Shown here: positions 22,231 to 31,797 of the stretch, one piece after another
Numbering within the stretch: position 1 is the first letter of the stretch
Layout of the letters: every line of letters starts with the position of its first letter
NCBI GenBank assembly: GCA_947383005.1
Contig: CANDBT010000008.1
Span: 59,774-123,773 of the forward strand
Length of the DNA stretch: 64,000 nucleotides
Reading direction: 5' to 3'
Source: an uncultured bacterium
GTDB taxonomy: Bacteria > Bacillota > Clostridia > Lachnospirales > Lachnospiraceae
Made by a program: the position numbers and the translations under genes
The notes under the pieces: generated by a model
Seen by the model: only the letters and a program-made list of their open reading frames with translations
The model's database searches: none
What the model was told of the DNA's origin: nothing

Positions 22231-25200
22231 ATGAATGTGGTCTATGCTTCCAATGAGAATTATGTTCGCCATCTGGCCGTATCTATGATTTCTTTGTTTG
22301 ACCGGAATACGTCCGCGTCAGAAATTACCGTTTATGTACTTTCCATGGGGATTACCGGGACAAGCCGTAAGCGGCTGAAAACCATGGCGCAGATGTATAA
22401 AAGAGAAGTCCATATTATTGAGTTTTCCCATATCCGGGAATGTTTTTCTGCTGCCGTAAATACCCGCGGATTTGATATCAGTGCTATGGGACGGTTATTT
22501 GTAGGGCAGCTTTTGCCAGAGGAAGTTAAACGGGTATTGTATCTGGATTGTGATACGGTGGTGGTGCGTTCCCTGGAAAGGTTGTGGAATACGGATTTGC
22601 AGGGCTGTATTTTAGGGGCGGTTATGGAGCCGACAATTTATGAAAGCGTGAAAGAGCAGGCCGGTCTTGGAGTACGGGATGCCTATATCAATTCGGGGGT
22701 TTTGCTGATTGATCTTGTCCGGTGGCGCCAGTTTGGGACAGAAAAACGGCTGTTGGATTTTTATGAGGAAAAAGGGGCAAACTTGTTTGCCTGTGATCAG
22801 GATACAATCAATGGCGCATTGAAGGGGGAGATCTTTTTTTTGTCTCCGCGCTACAACTTTTTCTCCAATTACCGTTATTTTTCCTATAAAGAATTGGTGA
22901 AGTACAGCCGAACTTATGAGACGGTAGGAGAGAAAGAATATAAGAGGGCTAAAGCATATCCGGCAATTATTCACTATGCGGGCGATGAGCGTCCCTGGGT
23001 TGCCGGGAACAGAAATCATTACCGCGGGGCTTATGAGAAATACCTGGCAATGACGCCCTGGGCGGGAACGCCGAAAGAAAAAGGGAAAGAGCTGTATATG
23101 TTGGCTTATCATTTAATGGATTATGTGACAGCGCTTTGTCCGGGATTTCGGCGAATGATTATCCGGCGGGGAACCGGTATGAAGGTGGTAGAGGCCCGAA
23201 AGACAGGCAAGACAGATTTCGTAGTTCAAAGTGATTTGCTGACCAGGCCGGATTTTTCAGTGAATACCGCTTTTCCGATTGATGCCGTTTATCGGGACAG
23301 GATAGTTGTCCTGTTGGCGGCTTATGAAGGTGAAGCGTATATCGGCGCACAGTTGGACTCTATTTTGGCGCAGAGCATATCCGGAATTCAGATTATTGTT
23401 TCGGATGACGGTTCACAGGATAAAACCAGGGATATTTTGGAGGGTTATCAGAAGGCTTATCCGGAAAACATACGATTGTGCCATCGGGGCAGGAATATGG
23501 GCCGGGATGAAGTACCTGCTCCCGCAATGAACTTTTTCTGGCTGCTTTCTCAGGCTGATGCCGATTATTATTTGTTCAGCGATCAGGATGATATATGGCA
23601 TCCGCAAAAAGTGGAAATCCTCTTGGCGCAAATGAAGAAAGCCGAGAAAGAAGGAGGCCCGCTTTTGGTTTATTCCGATATGGAAGTGGTAGATGAAAAG
23701 CTGCGGCGACTAAGTCCCAGTTTTTGTTCTTATGCCCACAGCAATTCCCGGCGGCTTTCTTTTTCCGAAATCCTCGTGGAAAATCCGGTGACAGGCGGGG
23801 CGATGATGATTAATCAATCGCTGAAAGAACTGGTGCAGACTGTTCCCGAAGCCTGTTTTATGCATGATTGGTGGATTGCCTTGTGTGCTTCCTGTTTTGG
23901 CAGAATTATTTATGTTCCTCAGCCATTGTCTAAGTATCGTCAGCATGGCGGAAATCTTTTGGGAGCGGAGAAAGCCGATATCCTGCATACGTTAAAATGC
24001 CGGAAGGAGAGGCAAAAGCAGGTGGAGGATAATTATAGGAAAATGTTCAGGCAGGCGGAAGCGTTTTGGGAATGTTATGGCTCGAGGATGTCTCCGGGCC
24101 AGCGTATTGTACTGAAGCAGTTTTTATCTTTGCCGGCCGGGAAACCATGGGAGAGGCTGAGATTGATTGTCAAGGGCCGTTTTTTTAAAAGTTCGTTGCT
24201 TCAGACATTAGCGCAGCCGGTGACTATACCGTCTGTCCATGTCTGCGGGAAACAACAGGAAAAAATACGAAAACGGGAGAATATGAATCTTTATTGTGTA
24301 GTGGTCAATTTTAACGAGGCTGAGACGACGGAGCGCCTGATCCGTCAGATAGAGGGTTTTTCCTGCTTGAAACGGATAATTGTCGTGGATAATGCCTCAT
24401 CGGACGATTCCTGGGAATATCTGCAATCTTTTAGCAGCGAAAAAATCATTCTTCTTCGGGCCGGGAAAAACGGCGGGTACGGAGCAGGCAATAATCTTGG
24501 TATCCGGTATGCAGAAAAAGAGGGAGCCACTCATGTACTGATTGCGAATCCTGATGTGCGTTTCGGCGAAGATTGCCTGAATGGTATGCTGCAGGTATTT
24601 CAGGACCATCCTCAGGTAGGAATTGTAGCAGCATTGATGAAAGATGGAAGCTATGGGAAATTTCCTAATGGATGGAGGCTTCATGGCTTTGCGGGACAGC
24701 TTTTGTTTATGGGACCGATAAGCCGGCGGCTTTTTTCCTGGTTGTTGTATTATCCGTCTGGTCATTTCCGAAAAGGTAAGGGCATTTATGTAGATGTGGT
24801 GCATGGTTCCATGCTTATGGCGGAGGTGATGGCTTTTCGGGAATGCGGCGGTTACGATGAAGGGATTTTTTTGTATCAGGAGGAAGATGTGCTGGCTTTC
24901 CGGATGAAAAAAGCCGGACGCCGGACCGTGCTCCTGCCCAATGTATTTTATGAACATCTCCATCCGGTCATGGAGGGGGAGCCTTCTGCGGTTCTGATAA
25001 AGCGCCAGCGTCTGCGGGAAGAGAGCGTGCTCTACTATATGGATCATTATTTGTCGATTAAGCCGGTGCAAAAAACGTTGGCCAGATTGTGGTTTTGGGG
25101 GATCCGTATGGAAATATTGCTTTGGGGGAAGCTTCGGGAGAATCGCTCCGGAAACGGCAAAAGGGAATCGGCCGGGGAAGAAAAGGAGGCGCAGCTTTGA
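22231..25200 (+). CDS. Three-domain glycosyltransferase (GT8 + GT2 + GT2)
   Basis: The 989-residue protein has three catalytic modules. Residues about 1-270 are GT8-like (MNVVYASNENYVRHLAVS, YLDCDTVVV with the DxD, YINSGVLLIDL, FACDQDTING, PAIIHYAG). Residues about 352-600 are GT2 (IVVLLAAYEGEAYI, IIVSDDGSQDKT, LFSDQDDIWHPQKV). Residues about 685-960 are a second GT2 of rhamnosyltransferase type (LYCVVVNFNEAETT, RIIVVDNASSDDS, VLIANPDVRFG, GIFLYQEEDVLAF). The ATG at 22231 has AGGAG at 8 bp; a GTG lies one codon before. Such fusions suggest three sequential sugar additions by one cytoplasmic enzyme. It is followed by a membrane glycosyltransferase with overlapping stop and start. Donor sugars cannot be read. 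Confidence 0.87.
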   Translation: MNVVYASNENYVRHLAVSMISLFDRNTSASEITVYVLSMGITGTSRKRLKTMAQMYKREVHIIEFSHIRECFSAAVNTRGFDISAMGRLFVGQLLPEEVKRVLYLDCDTVVVRSLERLWNTDLQGCILGAVMEPTIYESVKEQAGLGVRDAYINSGVLLIDLVRWRQFGTEKRLLDFYEEKGANLFACDQDTINGALKGEIFFLSPRYNFFSNYRYFSYKELVKYSRTYETVGEKEYKRAKAYPAIIHYAGDERPWVAGNRNHYRGAYEKYLAMTPWAGTPKEKGKELYMLAYHLMDYVTALCPGFRRMIIRRGTGMKVVEARKTGKTDFVVQSDLLTRPDFSVNTAFPIDAVYRDRIVVLLAAYEGEAYIGAQLDSILAQSISGIQIIVSDDGSQDKTRDILEGYQKAYPENIRLCHRGRNMGRDEVPAPAMNFFWLLSQADADYYLFSDQDDIWHPQKVEILLAQMKKAEKEGGPLLVYSDMEVVDEKLRRLSPSFCSYAHSNSRRLSFSEILVENPVTGGAMMINQSLKELVQTVPEACFMHDWWIALCASCFGRIIYVPQPLSKYRQHGGNLLGAEKADILHTLKCRKERQKQVEDNYRKMFRQAEAFWECYGSRMSPGQRIVLKQFLSLPAGKPWERLRLIVKGRFFKSSLLQTLAQPVTIPSVHVCGKQQEKIRKRENMNLYCVVVNFNEAETTERLIRQIEGFSCLKRIIVVDNASSDDSWEYLQSFSSEKIILLRAGKNGGYGAGNNLGIRYAEKEGATHVLIANPDVRFGEDCLNGMLQVFQDHPQVGIVAALMKDGSYGKFPNGWRLHGFAGQLLFMGPISRRLFSWLLYYPSGHFRKGKGIYVDVVHGSMLMAEVMAFRECGGYDEGIFLYQEEDVLAFRMKKAGRRTVLLPNVFYEHLHPVMEGEPSAVLIKRQRLREESVLYYMDHYLSIKPVQKTLARLWFWGIRMEILLWGKLRENRSGNGKRESAGEEKEAQL

Positions 25201-26831
25201 GAAATCAGCTAAAGATAAGAAAAGCAGCAGCTCTTTTAATCGGTATGCAGGTCTTTGTTTTGTTGATGTTTACCGCGCAGAAAAAAGGGTATTTCATTGA
25301 CGAGATTTATTCCTGGGGATTGTCCAATGGCTATTATAAACCGTTTGTGGTTTCCTATGACGTGTTCGGACGCTGGGTGGAAGGAAGTGAGCTGCAAAAA
25401 TACATGACTGTCCAACCGGGGGAGTTTTCTTATGGCTCGGTATTTTATAATCAGAGCCAGGATGTGCATCCGCCTTTTTTCTATTTGCTGCTTCATACCA
25501 TTTGTTCATTTACGCCGGATGTTTATGGAATATGGCAGGGGATGGTGATTAATGTAGTCGCTTATACCGGCTGTCTGGTGATGATTTTTTTGACCGCCAG
25601 GCTTCTCTGGCGAAGTGATAAAATAGCTCTGGCAGCAATGGCAGTTTGGGGATTATCCCCCGGAGCATTGAGTACAGGGGTATATATCCGGATGTACATG
25701 ACGGTAACATTTTTCGCTTCAGTCAGTATGTATCTCCATGTGAAAATGTGGATAAAAGGCCAGACGCTCCGGCGGCTGGCGGGTATCTGCCTGGTGACTT
25801 TTTTGGGGTTGCTGACGCAATATTATTTTGTGTTTTTTGCTTTTTTCCTCTCAGCAGTTTACGTGTTGGGAAAGCTGAAGGATAAAAGGTGGAGGGAGGC
25901 ATTCATTTATTCTGCAGCGCTTATTGGGGCGGTAGGAGCCATGGTGCTGACATTTCCAGCCTGTATTACCCAATTGACCAGAAATGACGAATTTGTAGCA
26001 CAGGAAACCCGGAGCAATTTGGCCAGCGGTGCTATGCTGGCGACGAATATTATTTCCTATATATCTTGTGTGAATATGGATTTTCTCGGTGGCTGGATAC
26101 GCCCAATGGCGGTGGGAGGATTTTTGGTATTTGCCGTTTGCCTTTGGAAGGGTTTAAAAAGAGAAAAGACAGGTTCGGGTGCAGGACAAGGACGTGTTAA
26201 GCTGTGTTTGAATGTCCGGTCGCCGGAGGATAAGGCGGCGTTGTCTTTGACTTTGGCGCTGGGGGGAGCCGGGTTGGCTGTCGCCTGGGCAGCCGTGGTA
26301 CCTGGAGCACGTTATATTTATAATCTCTATCCGGTAATGGCAGTCCTGGCAACCGGATGGGTTAGCCGCTTTGTTTTGTGGTGTCTGGGAAAAGGGAAAG
26401 AGGCGGAGCGGATGAATCTGGCGCTGCTGGCGGCGCTGCTGATTTTGTTTGTTCGGGGCTACAGCCAAGGCTATGTCCAATATCTGTATCCCGAAAACGA
26501 AGAACGAATTCGTCTGGCAGCCAGTTATCAGCAGAATTATTGTCTTTATATCAATAATGGTGAAAATGCCCCATTAACACAAGATCTGATAGAACTTTCC
26601 GCTTTTCGTGGTTTATATGCCATGCCCAAAGAAGATATCGTTCATGTAAATAAGATTTTGGAGGAGAAGGGGATTAACAGCGGGATTGTGGTTTATGTTG
26701 ACACTAATGAGTTCTGGAGCAGTGGTTATGACGGGGAAGAGGTCATGGAAGAGCTGAAAACCCTGACGGGTTACAGCCGGTACCGCCTTCTGTATTCCCA
26801 TGAACTCTCGGAGACTTATATTTTGGAATGA
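25197..26831 (+). CDS. Membrane glycosyltransferase, GT39/ArnT-like
   Basis: A TTG at 25197 overlapping the previous TGA (TTGA) was chosen as the start because AAAGGAGG lies 7 bp upstream and it gives a clean first membrane helix (AAALLIGMQVFVLLMF). The longer frame from 25089 is sequence of the preceding gene in another phase. The 544-residue protein has about ten hydrophobic segments. Between the first two lies YFIDEIYSWG, the acidic-pair motif of GT39/GT83-type enzymes, then VHPPFFYLLLH. Such enzymes transfer sugars from polyprenyl-phosphate carriers on the outer face of the membrane. The C-terminal 120 residues are soluble and extracellular. It probably decorates the polymer made by this locus. 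Confidence 0.82.
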   Translation: MRNQLKIRKAAALLIGMQVFVLLMFTAQKKGYFIDEIYSWGLSNGYYKPFVVSYDVFGRWVEGSELQKYMTVQPGEFSYGSVFYNQSQDVHPPFFYLLLHTICSFTPDVYGIWQGMVINVVAYTGCLVMIFLTARLLWRSDKIALAAMAVWGLSPGALSTGVYIRMYMTVTFFASVSMYLHVKMWIKGQTLRRLAGICLVTFLGLLTQYYFVFFAFFLSAVYVLGKLKDKRWREAFIYSAALIGAVGAMVLTFPACITQLTRNDEFVAQETRSNLASGAMLATNIISYISCVNMDFLGGWIRPMAVGGFLVFAVCLWKGLKREKTGSGAGQGRVKLCLNVRSPEDKAALSLTLALGGAGLAVAWAAVVPGARYIYNLYPVMAVLATGWVSRFVLWCLGKGKEAERMNLALLAALLILFVRGYSQGYVQYLYPENEERIRLAASYQQNYCLYINNGENAPLTQDLIELSAFRGLYAMPKEDIVHVNKILEEKGINSGIVVYVDTNEFWSSGYDGEEVMEELKTLTGYSRYRLLYSHELSETYILE

Positions 26832-27319
26832 TGCAGGGATTTTTGGTAGGCGAGACGTAAATCACCATCAGTTAACCGAATAATACCGCATTTTACAAAT
26901 CCGTTTTTTTCCAACATTCTTTGCATGGGAAGATTGTCCTGATGAGTGTCAATCCGGATATTTCCGCCGCTTTTTAGCATACACCAGTTCAGACAGAAGG
27001 AGGCGGTGCCTTTCCGCCCGCCCGGTGCGGCTATCCGGTGAACGACACCATAGGGAAGTTGGTTCAGCCAGGCGCCGTCATATATGTGGGCATAAGTAGG
27101 TTCTTCCGTTTTGGCGTAATAAAAGACACCGAGAATTTGTCCGTCTTCCACGCACACATAGCTGCAACCATGCCGGATATCGTCGGATATCTGTTCTTTA
27201 GAAGGGCGATTGTCTCCCCATTGGTGAGGGTTGCCGTGGTCCTTCATGAATTGACGGGCTTGGGCATAGATTTCCAATACGATATCAAAATCTTTCATAG
27301 TGGTTTTCCTGATTTCCAT
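26816..27319 (-). CDS. GNAT-family N-acetyltransferase
   Basis: The 167-residue protein starts MEIRKTTMKDFDIVLEIYAQ at an ATG with AGGAG 9 bp upstream; the longer frame to 27502 is unsupported. It follows the GNAT fold: IRKTTMKDF (strand 1), CSYVCVEDGQILGVFYY (strands 2-4), then GVVHRIAAPGGRKGTASF as the acetyl-CoA binding loop (usual form 'RvaV.p..rgkGig..L'), and IRIDTHQDNLPMQRMLEKNGF. It lies on the opposite strand to the locus and overlaps the end of the GT39-like gene by 16 bp. The substrate is unknown and a link to the polysaccharide is not required. Confidence 0.88.
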   Translation of the reverse strand: MEIRKTTMKDFDIVLEIYAQARQFMKDHGNPHQWGDNRPSKEQISDDIRHGCSYVCVEDGQILGVFYYAKTEEPTYAHIYDGAWLNQLPYGVVHRIAAPGGRKGTASFCLNWCMLKSGGNIRIDTHQDNLPMQRMLEKNGFVKCGIIRLTDGDLRLAYQKSLHHSKI

Positions 27320-27403
27320 GAATCCATTCTCCTTATTTTTGCGGGGTGCAATGTTTTCAAATAGCGTTCCATTTCGCACGGATCGCTGCATGGCCGAATA
27401 GCT

Positions 27404-27456
27404 ATAAAAAATCAAGCAGCCGGTACTGCCGTCAAGGGACAGAATTCCGGCTGCTT
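27404..27456 (-). terminator. Terminator of the L,D-transpeptidase gene
   Basis: Read on the minus strand, AGCAGCCGG pairs with CCGGCTGCT and is followed by TGATTTTTT. It lies about 100 bp beyond the stop of the minus-strand gene 27555-29099, with repeat C copy 2 between. Confidence 0.7.
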
Positions 27457-27460
27457 TGCT

Positions 27461-27550
27461 GTGCACAGGCCCGCGTATGGAAGTTTGCTGCTGATGCAGC
27501 ACGTGGGCCGCGCGGCGAGTAGGGGAAGATGGCTCTTCCCTGCTCGATTT
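27461..27550. repeat. Repeat C, copy 2
   Basis: TGCACAGGCCCGCG, a variable centre (GCTGCTGATGCAGC) and GGCGAGTAGGGGAAGA with TCTTCCCTGCTCGATTT. As with copy 1 it sits next to a terminator. Confidence 0.75.
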
Positions 27551-27554
27551 TCGC

Positions 27555-29099
27555 TTATTGTCCTCCGAACTGGGCTACCGCTAATGGATCAGTCGGATCC
27601 CAATGTTGTGTGGAGGGAACAACTTCCTTTATGGTCGGACGGTCATAGGGGCCGGGTATCGGTGAATTATATACCTGGATAGTGGTACCGAGCGGACAAT
27701 GGTCAAAAATCCATTTGGCATCGCCGGAGGTAAAACGGATACAGCCGGCGGAACGGGCAATACCAAGGTAATTGTAAGTGTCAGGGTGCATGGTATTGAT
27801 ATTCTGCACATCGTAAATAATAGAATGGAGCAGGAAGCTTAAGCCTGATCCGAGCCTGGTGGCATATTGGCAGGAAACGCCGCTGTTCATCAGGCGCCAG
27901 CGGTATTTTTCAGGGGTATGGAAAGTTCCCAGCGGGGTGTCGTCACCGGTGGAGCAGAGGAACGACTTAAGGGGGATAATGTATCCGTTGTCCCCGTCCG
28001 CCACATATACGGTGGTAGTGTTCATTTCTTTGTTGATTTTGATCAGATACGGACCGTGAGCGCCGATAATCGGCTCCAGGTCTGTGACGAGTTTTCCGTC
28101 TTCGGCAAAGTAATACTTGTAGCCGTCTATGTACTGCCAGCCGGTTACCGGGTAGGAATCGGAGAAGAAATAGCGCTGTCCTTCAACCCAGCCCCATCCC
28201 GAGTGGTTTGAGCCGTCACCGTTGATATAGCGAAGAGCGCCATCCACATATTGGACGCCGTCTGTAGTGGCGGCGGCCAGGGAATCACCGACAGTGATAT
28301 CCGGCGGGTCCGCTTTGCGGAAAAAGGCCATACGGATAGCGGAAACAGCGGCCCCTTGATGCTCCATGGTTCCGGCTGTCATGCCGTTTTTGGCCCATCC
28401 AAGTTCCCGTCCGTCGGTCAGGCGCACATTGTAATACAGGTCATATTCATCCAGGACCGGACCGCTAAAGCGAATCTGAACTGCTTCGACAGGGGCAAAG
28501 CCCGCAGGGATGCTGGTCTGTTGCCCATTCATGGCCCAGCTTGTCCATCCATGGTTGGATGTGTAGGTACGATAGAGAATATTTCCGATGGCAGCTTCCA
28601 TAAATATAGAAACGGAATAGAATGTCTCTCCTGCCTCACACCACTGGTCATTGACAAAAGGGGCAGACCAGGCGTGATGGCTCAGAAGAAGCGTGGTCTG
28701 CAGCCGGGGCTGGGGAGAGACGGCCTTTGGCTCGGCGGATGGTGTTTCGGGAGCCGGGGTCTCGTTTTCCGGCTGAGTTTCGCCTTCTGGTTGAGTTTCG
28801 CCTTCCGGCTGAGTTTCGTTTTCTGGCTGAGTCCCGCTTTCCGGCTGAGTTTCGCTTTCCGGTTGAGTTTCGCCTGTTTCCGGTGAGGAAGGGGATTCTG
28901 TCTCCGGCTGAGTTGTGCCTTCGCCGGTTTCTGCTTCCGGTGTGGCCGATTCGCCGGTTTCTGTCTCCGGCTGCTCTGAACTGTAGCGGGGGTCAAAGGC
29001 CGGGCCGGCATTTTGATCCGCAAAGGCACAGAAGACGGAGCTGAGAGTCATTACTCCGGCTAAAATCGGCGCCAGCCATAATTTTTTATTGCTGTTCAT
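27555..29099 (-). CDS. Secreted L,D-transpeptidase (YkuD) with repeat and cell-wall modules
   Basis: The 514-residue precursor has a signal peptide (KLWLAPILAGVMTLSSVFCAFA). A Pro/Glu/Thr/Gln-rich low-complexity spacer with repeated 'ETQPE' units covers about residues 35-125. A region with several Trp-containing repeats (W-x-x-P, GWTSWAMNGQ, GRELGWAKNGM) resembles clostridial hydrophobic-W repeats. Choline-binding/cell-wall-type repeats follow (GWGWVEGQRYFFSD, GWQYIDGYKYYFAEDG). The YkuD catalytic domain covers about 345-485 with HSIIYDV and the active-site SAGCIRF. YkuD enzymes make 3-3 crosslinks or attach proteins to peptidoglycan. The second ATG (29099) was chosen because AGGAGG is only 2 bp from the first. 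It is on the strand opposite the polysaccharide genes. Confidence 0.9.
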   Translation of the reverse strand: MNSNKKLWLAPILAGVMTLSSVFCAFADQNAGPAFDPRYSSEQPETETGESATPEAETGEGTTQPETESPSSPETGETQPESETQPESGTQPENETQPEGETQPEGETQPENETPAPETPSAEPKAVSPQPRLQTTLLLSHHAWSAPFVNDQWCEAGETFYSVSIFMEAAIGNILYRTYTSNHGWTSWAMNGQQTSIPAGFAPVEAVQIRFSGPVLDEYDLYYNVRLTDGRELGWAKNGMTAGTMEHQGAAVSAIRMAFFRKADPPDITVGDSLAAATTDGVQYVDGALRYINGDGSNHSGWGWVEGQRYFFSDSYPVTGWQYIDGYKYYFAEDGKLVTDLEPIIGAHGPYLIKINKEMNTTTVYVADGDNGYIIPLKSFLCSTGDDTPLGTFHTPEKYRWRLMNSGVSCQYATRLGSGLSFLLHSIIYDVQNINTMHPDTYNYLGIARSAGCIRFTSGDAKWIFDHCPLGTTIQVYNSPIPGPYDRPTIKEVVPSTQHWDPTDPLAVAQFGGQ

Positions 29100-29269
29100 T
29101 ATCATAACCTCCTAAATTAAGTGTCCTTTGTTAATTTAACACATTTGATTGAAAAATTCCATATGTGATTTACAATTTCTAGGGAATATTGTAAAATAAA
29201 AGGGAAGAGAAAGGAAAATGTAATGAATTTTTTATTTGTAAGAGACGAAACGGCGAGGATTTAAACAGC

Positions 29270-30721
29270 GTGGCAGGGAAAGAAATAAAACAGAAAATAG
29301 CCGGAGGGATTTTTTGGAAACTGATGGAAAACGGCGGGGCACAGGGAATTCAGTTTGTTATTGCCATAATTTTGGCACGGCTGCTGACTCCGGCGGAGTA
29401 TGGCGTGGTGGGGATTATCATGATCTTCATTATTATCGCCAATGTGATTGTGCAGAACGGTTTCAGCACGGCGCTTGTGCAGAAGCAAAATGCAGACGAG
29501 GTGGATTTTTCTTCGGTATGTTATTTTGATCTGCTGGTGGCGTGCTTCATGTATGGGATTCTTTATCTGGCAGCGCCGGCTATTGCCAGGTTTTATCGTA
29601 TTGAAGAGTTGCGGGCGATTGTCCGAGTGCTGGCAGTCGTGTTGTTTCCGGGCGGGGTGATTTCTGTACAGACAGCCTATGTGTCCCGGAAATTGGAATT
29701 TAAAGGATTGTTTTTGTCCACTTTGGCGGCTTCGGTGGTTTCCGGGATGGTCAGTATCTGGATGGCTTATACGGGATTTGGCGTGTGGGCTATGGTGGGC
29801 CAGCAGGTGGTTTATTATTTTGCGCTGATGGGGGCTTTATTTCTGATGGTCTCCTGGAAACCGGCGGCACTGTTCGCCTGGGACAGGATTAAAGAGATGT
29901 TTGCCTTTGGAGGGAAGCTATTGGCGGCCTCGCTGATAGATACTTTGTTTAATAATTTGTATGGGCTGATTATGGGAAAGATCTATAACAAGGAAATTTT
30001 GGGCGTGTATAACCGCGGGGATCAGTTTCCCAAAATGATTGTCAATAATTTGGGGGCAGCGATTCAATCGGTATTGCTTCCGGCGTTTTCTGTCCATCAG
30101 AAAGAGCCGCAAAAGATGCGTCAGATGCTCCGGCGTGCGGTACAGCTCAGCTCTTTTTTGGTGCTTCCCATGTTGTTGGGCCTGTGTGCGGTAGCGGATA
30201 CGCTGGTTCTGGCGCTTTTGGGAGAAAAATGGATCTCCTGCGTGCCTTATTTGCGGATTATGTGTGTGGCCTATTCCTTTTGGCCGATTCATATTACCAA
30301 TTTACAGGCCATTAATGCAATCGGACGCAGCGATGTTTTCCTGAAATTGGAAATTATCAAGAAAATTGTCGGCATTATGGGGCTTCTGGCCGGGATTCCG
30401 TTCGGGCCGTTAGTGCTGGTAGGCATTAAGGCGGCGCTGGATTTTTTCTGTACGTTTATCAATGCCTGGCCGAATAAACGGCTGCTTGGTTACGGGATTC
30501 TGCGTCAGTGGGCGGATATCATTCCGTCGGCGGGGATTTCCCTGGCCATGTGCATGGCAGTATATGCTTTGGGGTCGGCTCTTTCCGCCGGGCCGTGGAT
30601 AAAGCTGGCAGTACAGATATTGGCAGGAATCGGAATTTATTGTCTGCTGGCAGTTTTATTTGCCAGGGAAAACCTTCGGTTTTTGCTGGGGGTGGCCAGA
30701 GAGCGCAGCCAGTCAAGATAA
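29270..30721 (+). CDS. Lipopolysaccharide/oligosaccharide flippase (Wzx/WzxC-like)
   Basis: The 483-residue polytopic protein has about 12-14 hydrophobic segments. It starts KQKIAGGIFWKLMENGGAQGIQFV with ARLLTPAEYGVVGI, the typical N terminus of the polysaccharide-synthesis (PF13440/WzxC) flippases, which move lipid-linked repeat units across the membrane. The start is GTG with GAGGA upstream. It begins a long same-strand run of polysaccharide genes to 45.2 kb. A second flippase-like gene occurs at 34742 and an ABC-2 permease at 40004, so the locus has three export candidates. Confidence 0.88.
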   Translation: MAGKEIKQKIAGGIFWKLMENGGAQGIQFVIAIILARLLTPAEYGVVGIIMIFIIIANVIVQNGFSTALVQKQNADEVDFSSVCYFDLLVACFMYGILYLAAPAIARFYRIEELRAIVRVLAVVLFPGGVISVQTAYVSRKLEFKGLFLSTLAASVVSGMVSIWMAYTGFGVWAMVGQQVVYYFALMGALFLMVSWKPAALFAWDRIKEMFAFGGKLLAASLIDTLFNNLYGLIMGKIYNKEILGVYNRGDQFPKMIVNNLGAAIQSVLLPAFSVHQKEPQKMRQMLRRAVQLSSFLVLPMLLGLCAVADTLVLALLGEKWISCVPYLRIMCVAYSFWPIHITNLQAINAIGRSDVFLKLEIIKKIVGIMGLLAGIPFGPLVLVGIKAALDFFCTFINAWPNKRLLGYGILRQWADIIPSAGISLAMCMAVYALGSALSAGPWIKLAVQILAGIGIYCLLAVLFARENLRFLLGVARERSQSR

Positions 30722-30759
30722 GTTTTTGCGGATGACAAAAAGAGAATGGAGCCGGAGAA

Positions 30760-31797
30760 TTGGAAAAAAGATTGAACAGAAAAAGATTGAACAAAAAATA
30801 TTTGAATAAAAATAAATTAACTCCCGAAACGTGCGCACCGCTGGTGAGCATTTGCTGCCTTACTTACAACCATAAAGATTTTATCCGTGATGCTTTGGAC
30901 GGGTTTTTAAAGCAGAAGGTAAACTTTTCTTATGAAATTTTGGTTTATGATGATGCGTCTACGGATGGGACGGCAGATATTATCCGGGAGTATGCAGAAC
31001 GTTATCCCCAGGTGTTTAGACCTTTTCTTCAGACGGAGAATCAATATTCCCAGGGAGTTACCAATCCCAGCGGGGCTTTCAATTTCCCAAGGGCCAAAGG
31101 GAAATACATTGCGATGTGTGAGGGGGACGATTATTGGACGGATCCGTATAAACTTCAGATGCAGGTGGAGTATCTGGAAAGCCATCCCGGGTGCAGTCTA
31201 TGTATTCACAGCGCCAGAATTGTCACGGTAGACGGTTCGCGGTCGGACAAGCAGGTGCGTCCTTATCGGGAGAGCCGGGTGATTCTGCCGGAAGAGATTA
31301 TCGATAAAAGGAGTGGCTATGCGACGGCTTCGCTGGTTTTTCCTGCCCGTTTGGTAAAAATTCTTCCTTCGTATTATACGGACTGTCCGGTGGGAGATAT
31401 TCCGCTGCAGCTTATGGCGGCGGCGGAAGGGTATGGTTATTATCTGGATCGGGATATGAGTGTATATCGGGTAGGGGTATCCGGATCATGGACGGTCCAG
31501 AGCAAAACAGGAGATTATGCGGCAAAACAGCAGCGGTATTACGAGCAGATGAAAGAGTCTTACCAGGCTTTTGACCAGGCTACAGACAGGCGTTTTCATC
31601 AGGTAGTGAAGAGCGCTGTCCGCAGACTGTGGTTTTTGACGAAAGTCAATACCCGCCAGTATGATGTGGTCCTTGACCGGAAATACAGGCGTTATTATCA
31701 GGAATTGACGGGACGGACAAGGTTTTATATCCAGATGGAGGCGCGGATGCCTTGGCTGTATAAACTGTTGGCGGAGATTGCGAGGAGAGTCCGATGA
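30760..31797 (+). CDS. Family 2 glycosyltransferase
   Basis: The 345-residue protein has a Lys/Arg/Asn-rich start (KRLNRKRLNKKYLNKNKLT), then a GT-A fold: APLVSICCLTYNHKDFIRDAL, VYDDASTDGTADIIREYA and MCEGDDYWTDPYKLQMQ as the DxD-type region. This is typical of GT2 enzymes of the 'WbbK/EpsE' type with the E-G-D-D-Y-W motif. The start is a TTG with GGAG 8 bp upstream; several other TTG codons follow within the A-rich repeat at 30765-30810, so the exact start is uncertain. It overlaps the ATP-grasp gene by 4 bp (ATGA). Confidence 0.85.
   Translation: MEKRLNRKRLNKKYLNKNKLTPETCAPLVSICCLTYNHKDFIRDALDGFLKQKVNFSYEILVYDDASTDGTADIIREYAERYPQVFRPFLQTENQYSQGVTNPSGAFNFPRAKGKYIAMCEGDDYWTDPYKLQMQVEYLESHPGCSLCIHSARIVTVDGSRSDKQVRPYRESRVILPEEIIDKRSGYATASLVFPARLVKILPSYYTDCPVGDIPLQLMAAAEGYGYYLDRDMSVYRVGVSGSWTVQSKTGDYAAKQQRYYEQMKESYQAFDQATDRRFHQVVKSAVRRLWFLTKVNTRQYDVVLDRKYRRYYQELTGRTRFYIQMEARMPWLYKLLAEIARRVR

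Noticed and set aside
25089-25196. Upstream start of the GT39-like protein inside the preceding gene
   Set aside because: It would require a 108-bp overlap with an unrelated frame; the TTG at 25197 has a perfect ribosome site and stop-start overlap.
30765-30810. Short A-rich tandem repeat at the start of a glycosyltransferase as a phase-variation tract
   Set aside because: The repeat (AAAAAGATTGAAC twice) has only about two units and is not a classic slippage tract; it was left as part of the gene start.
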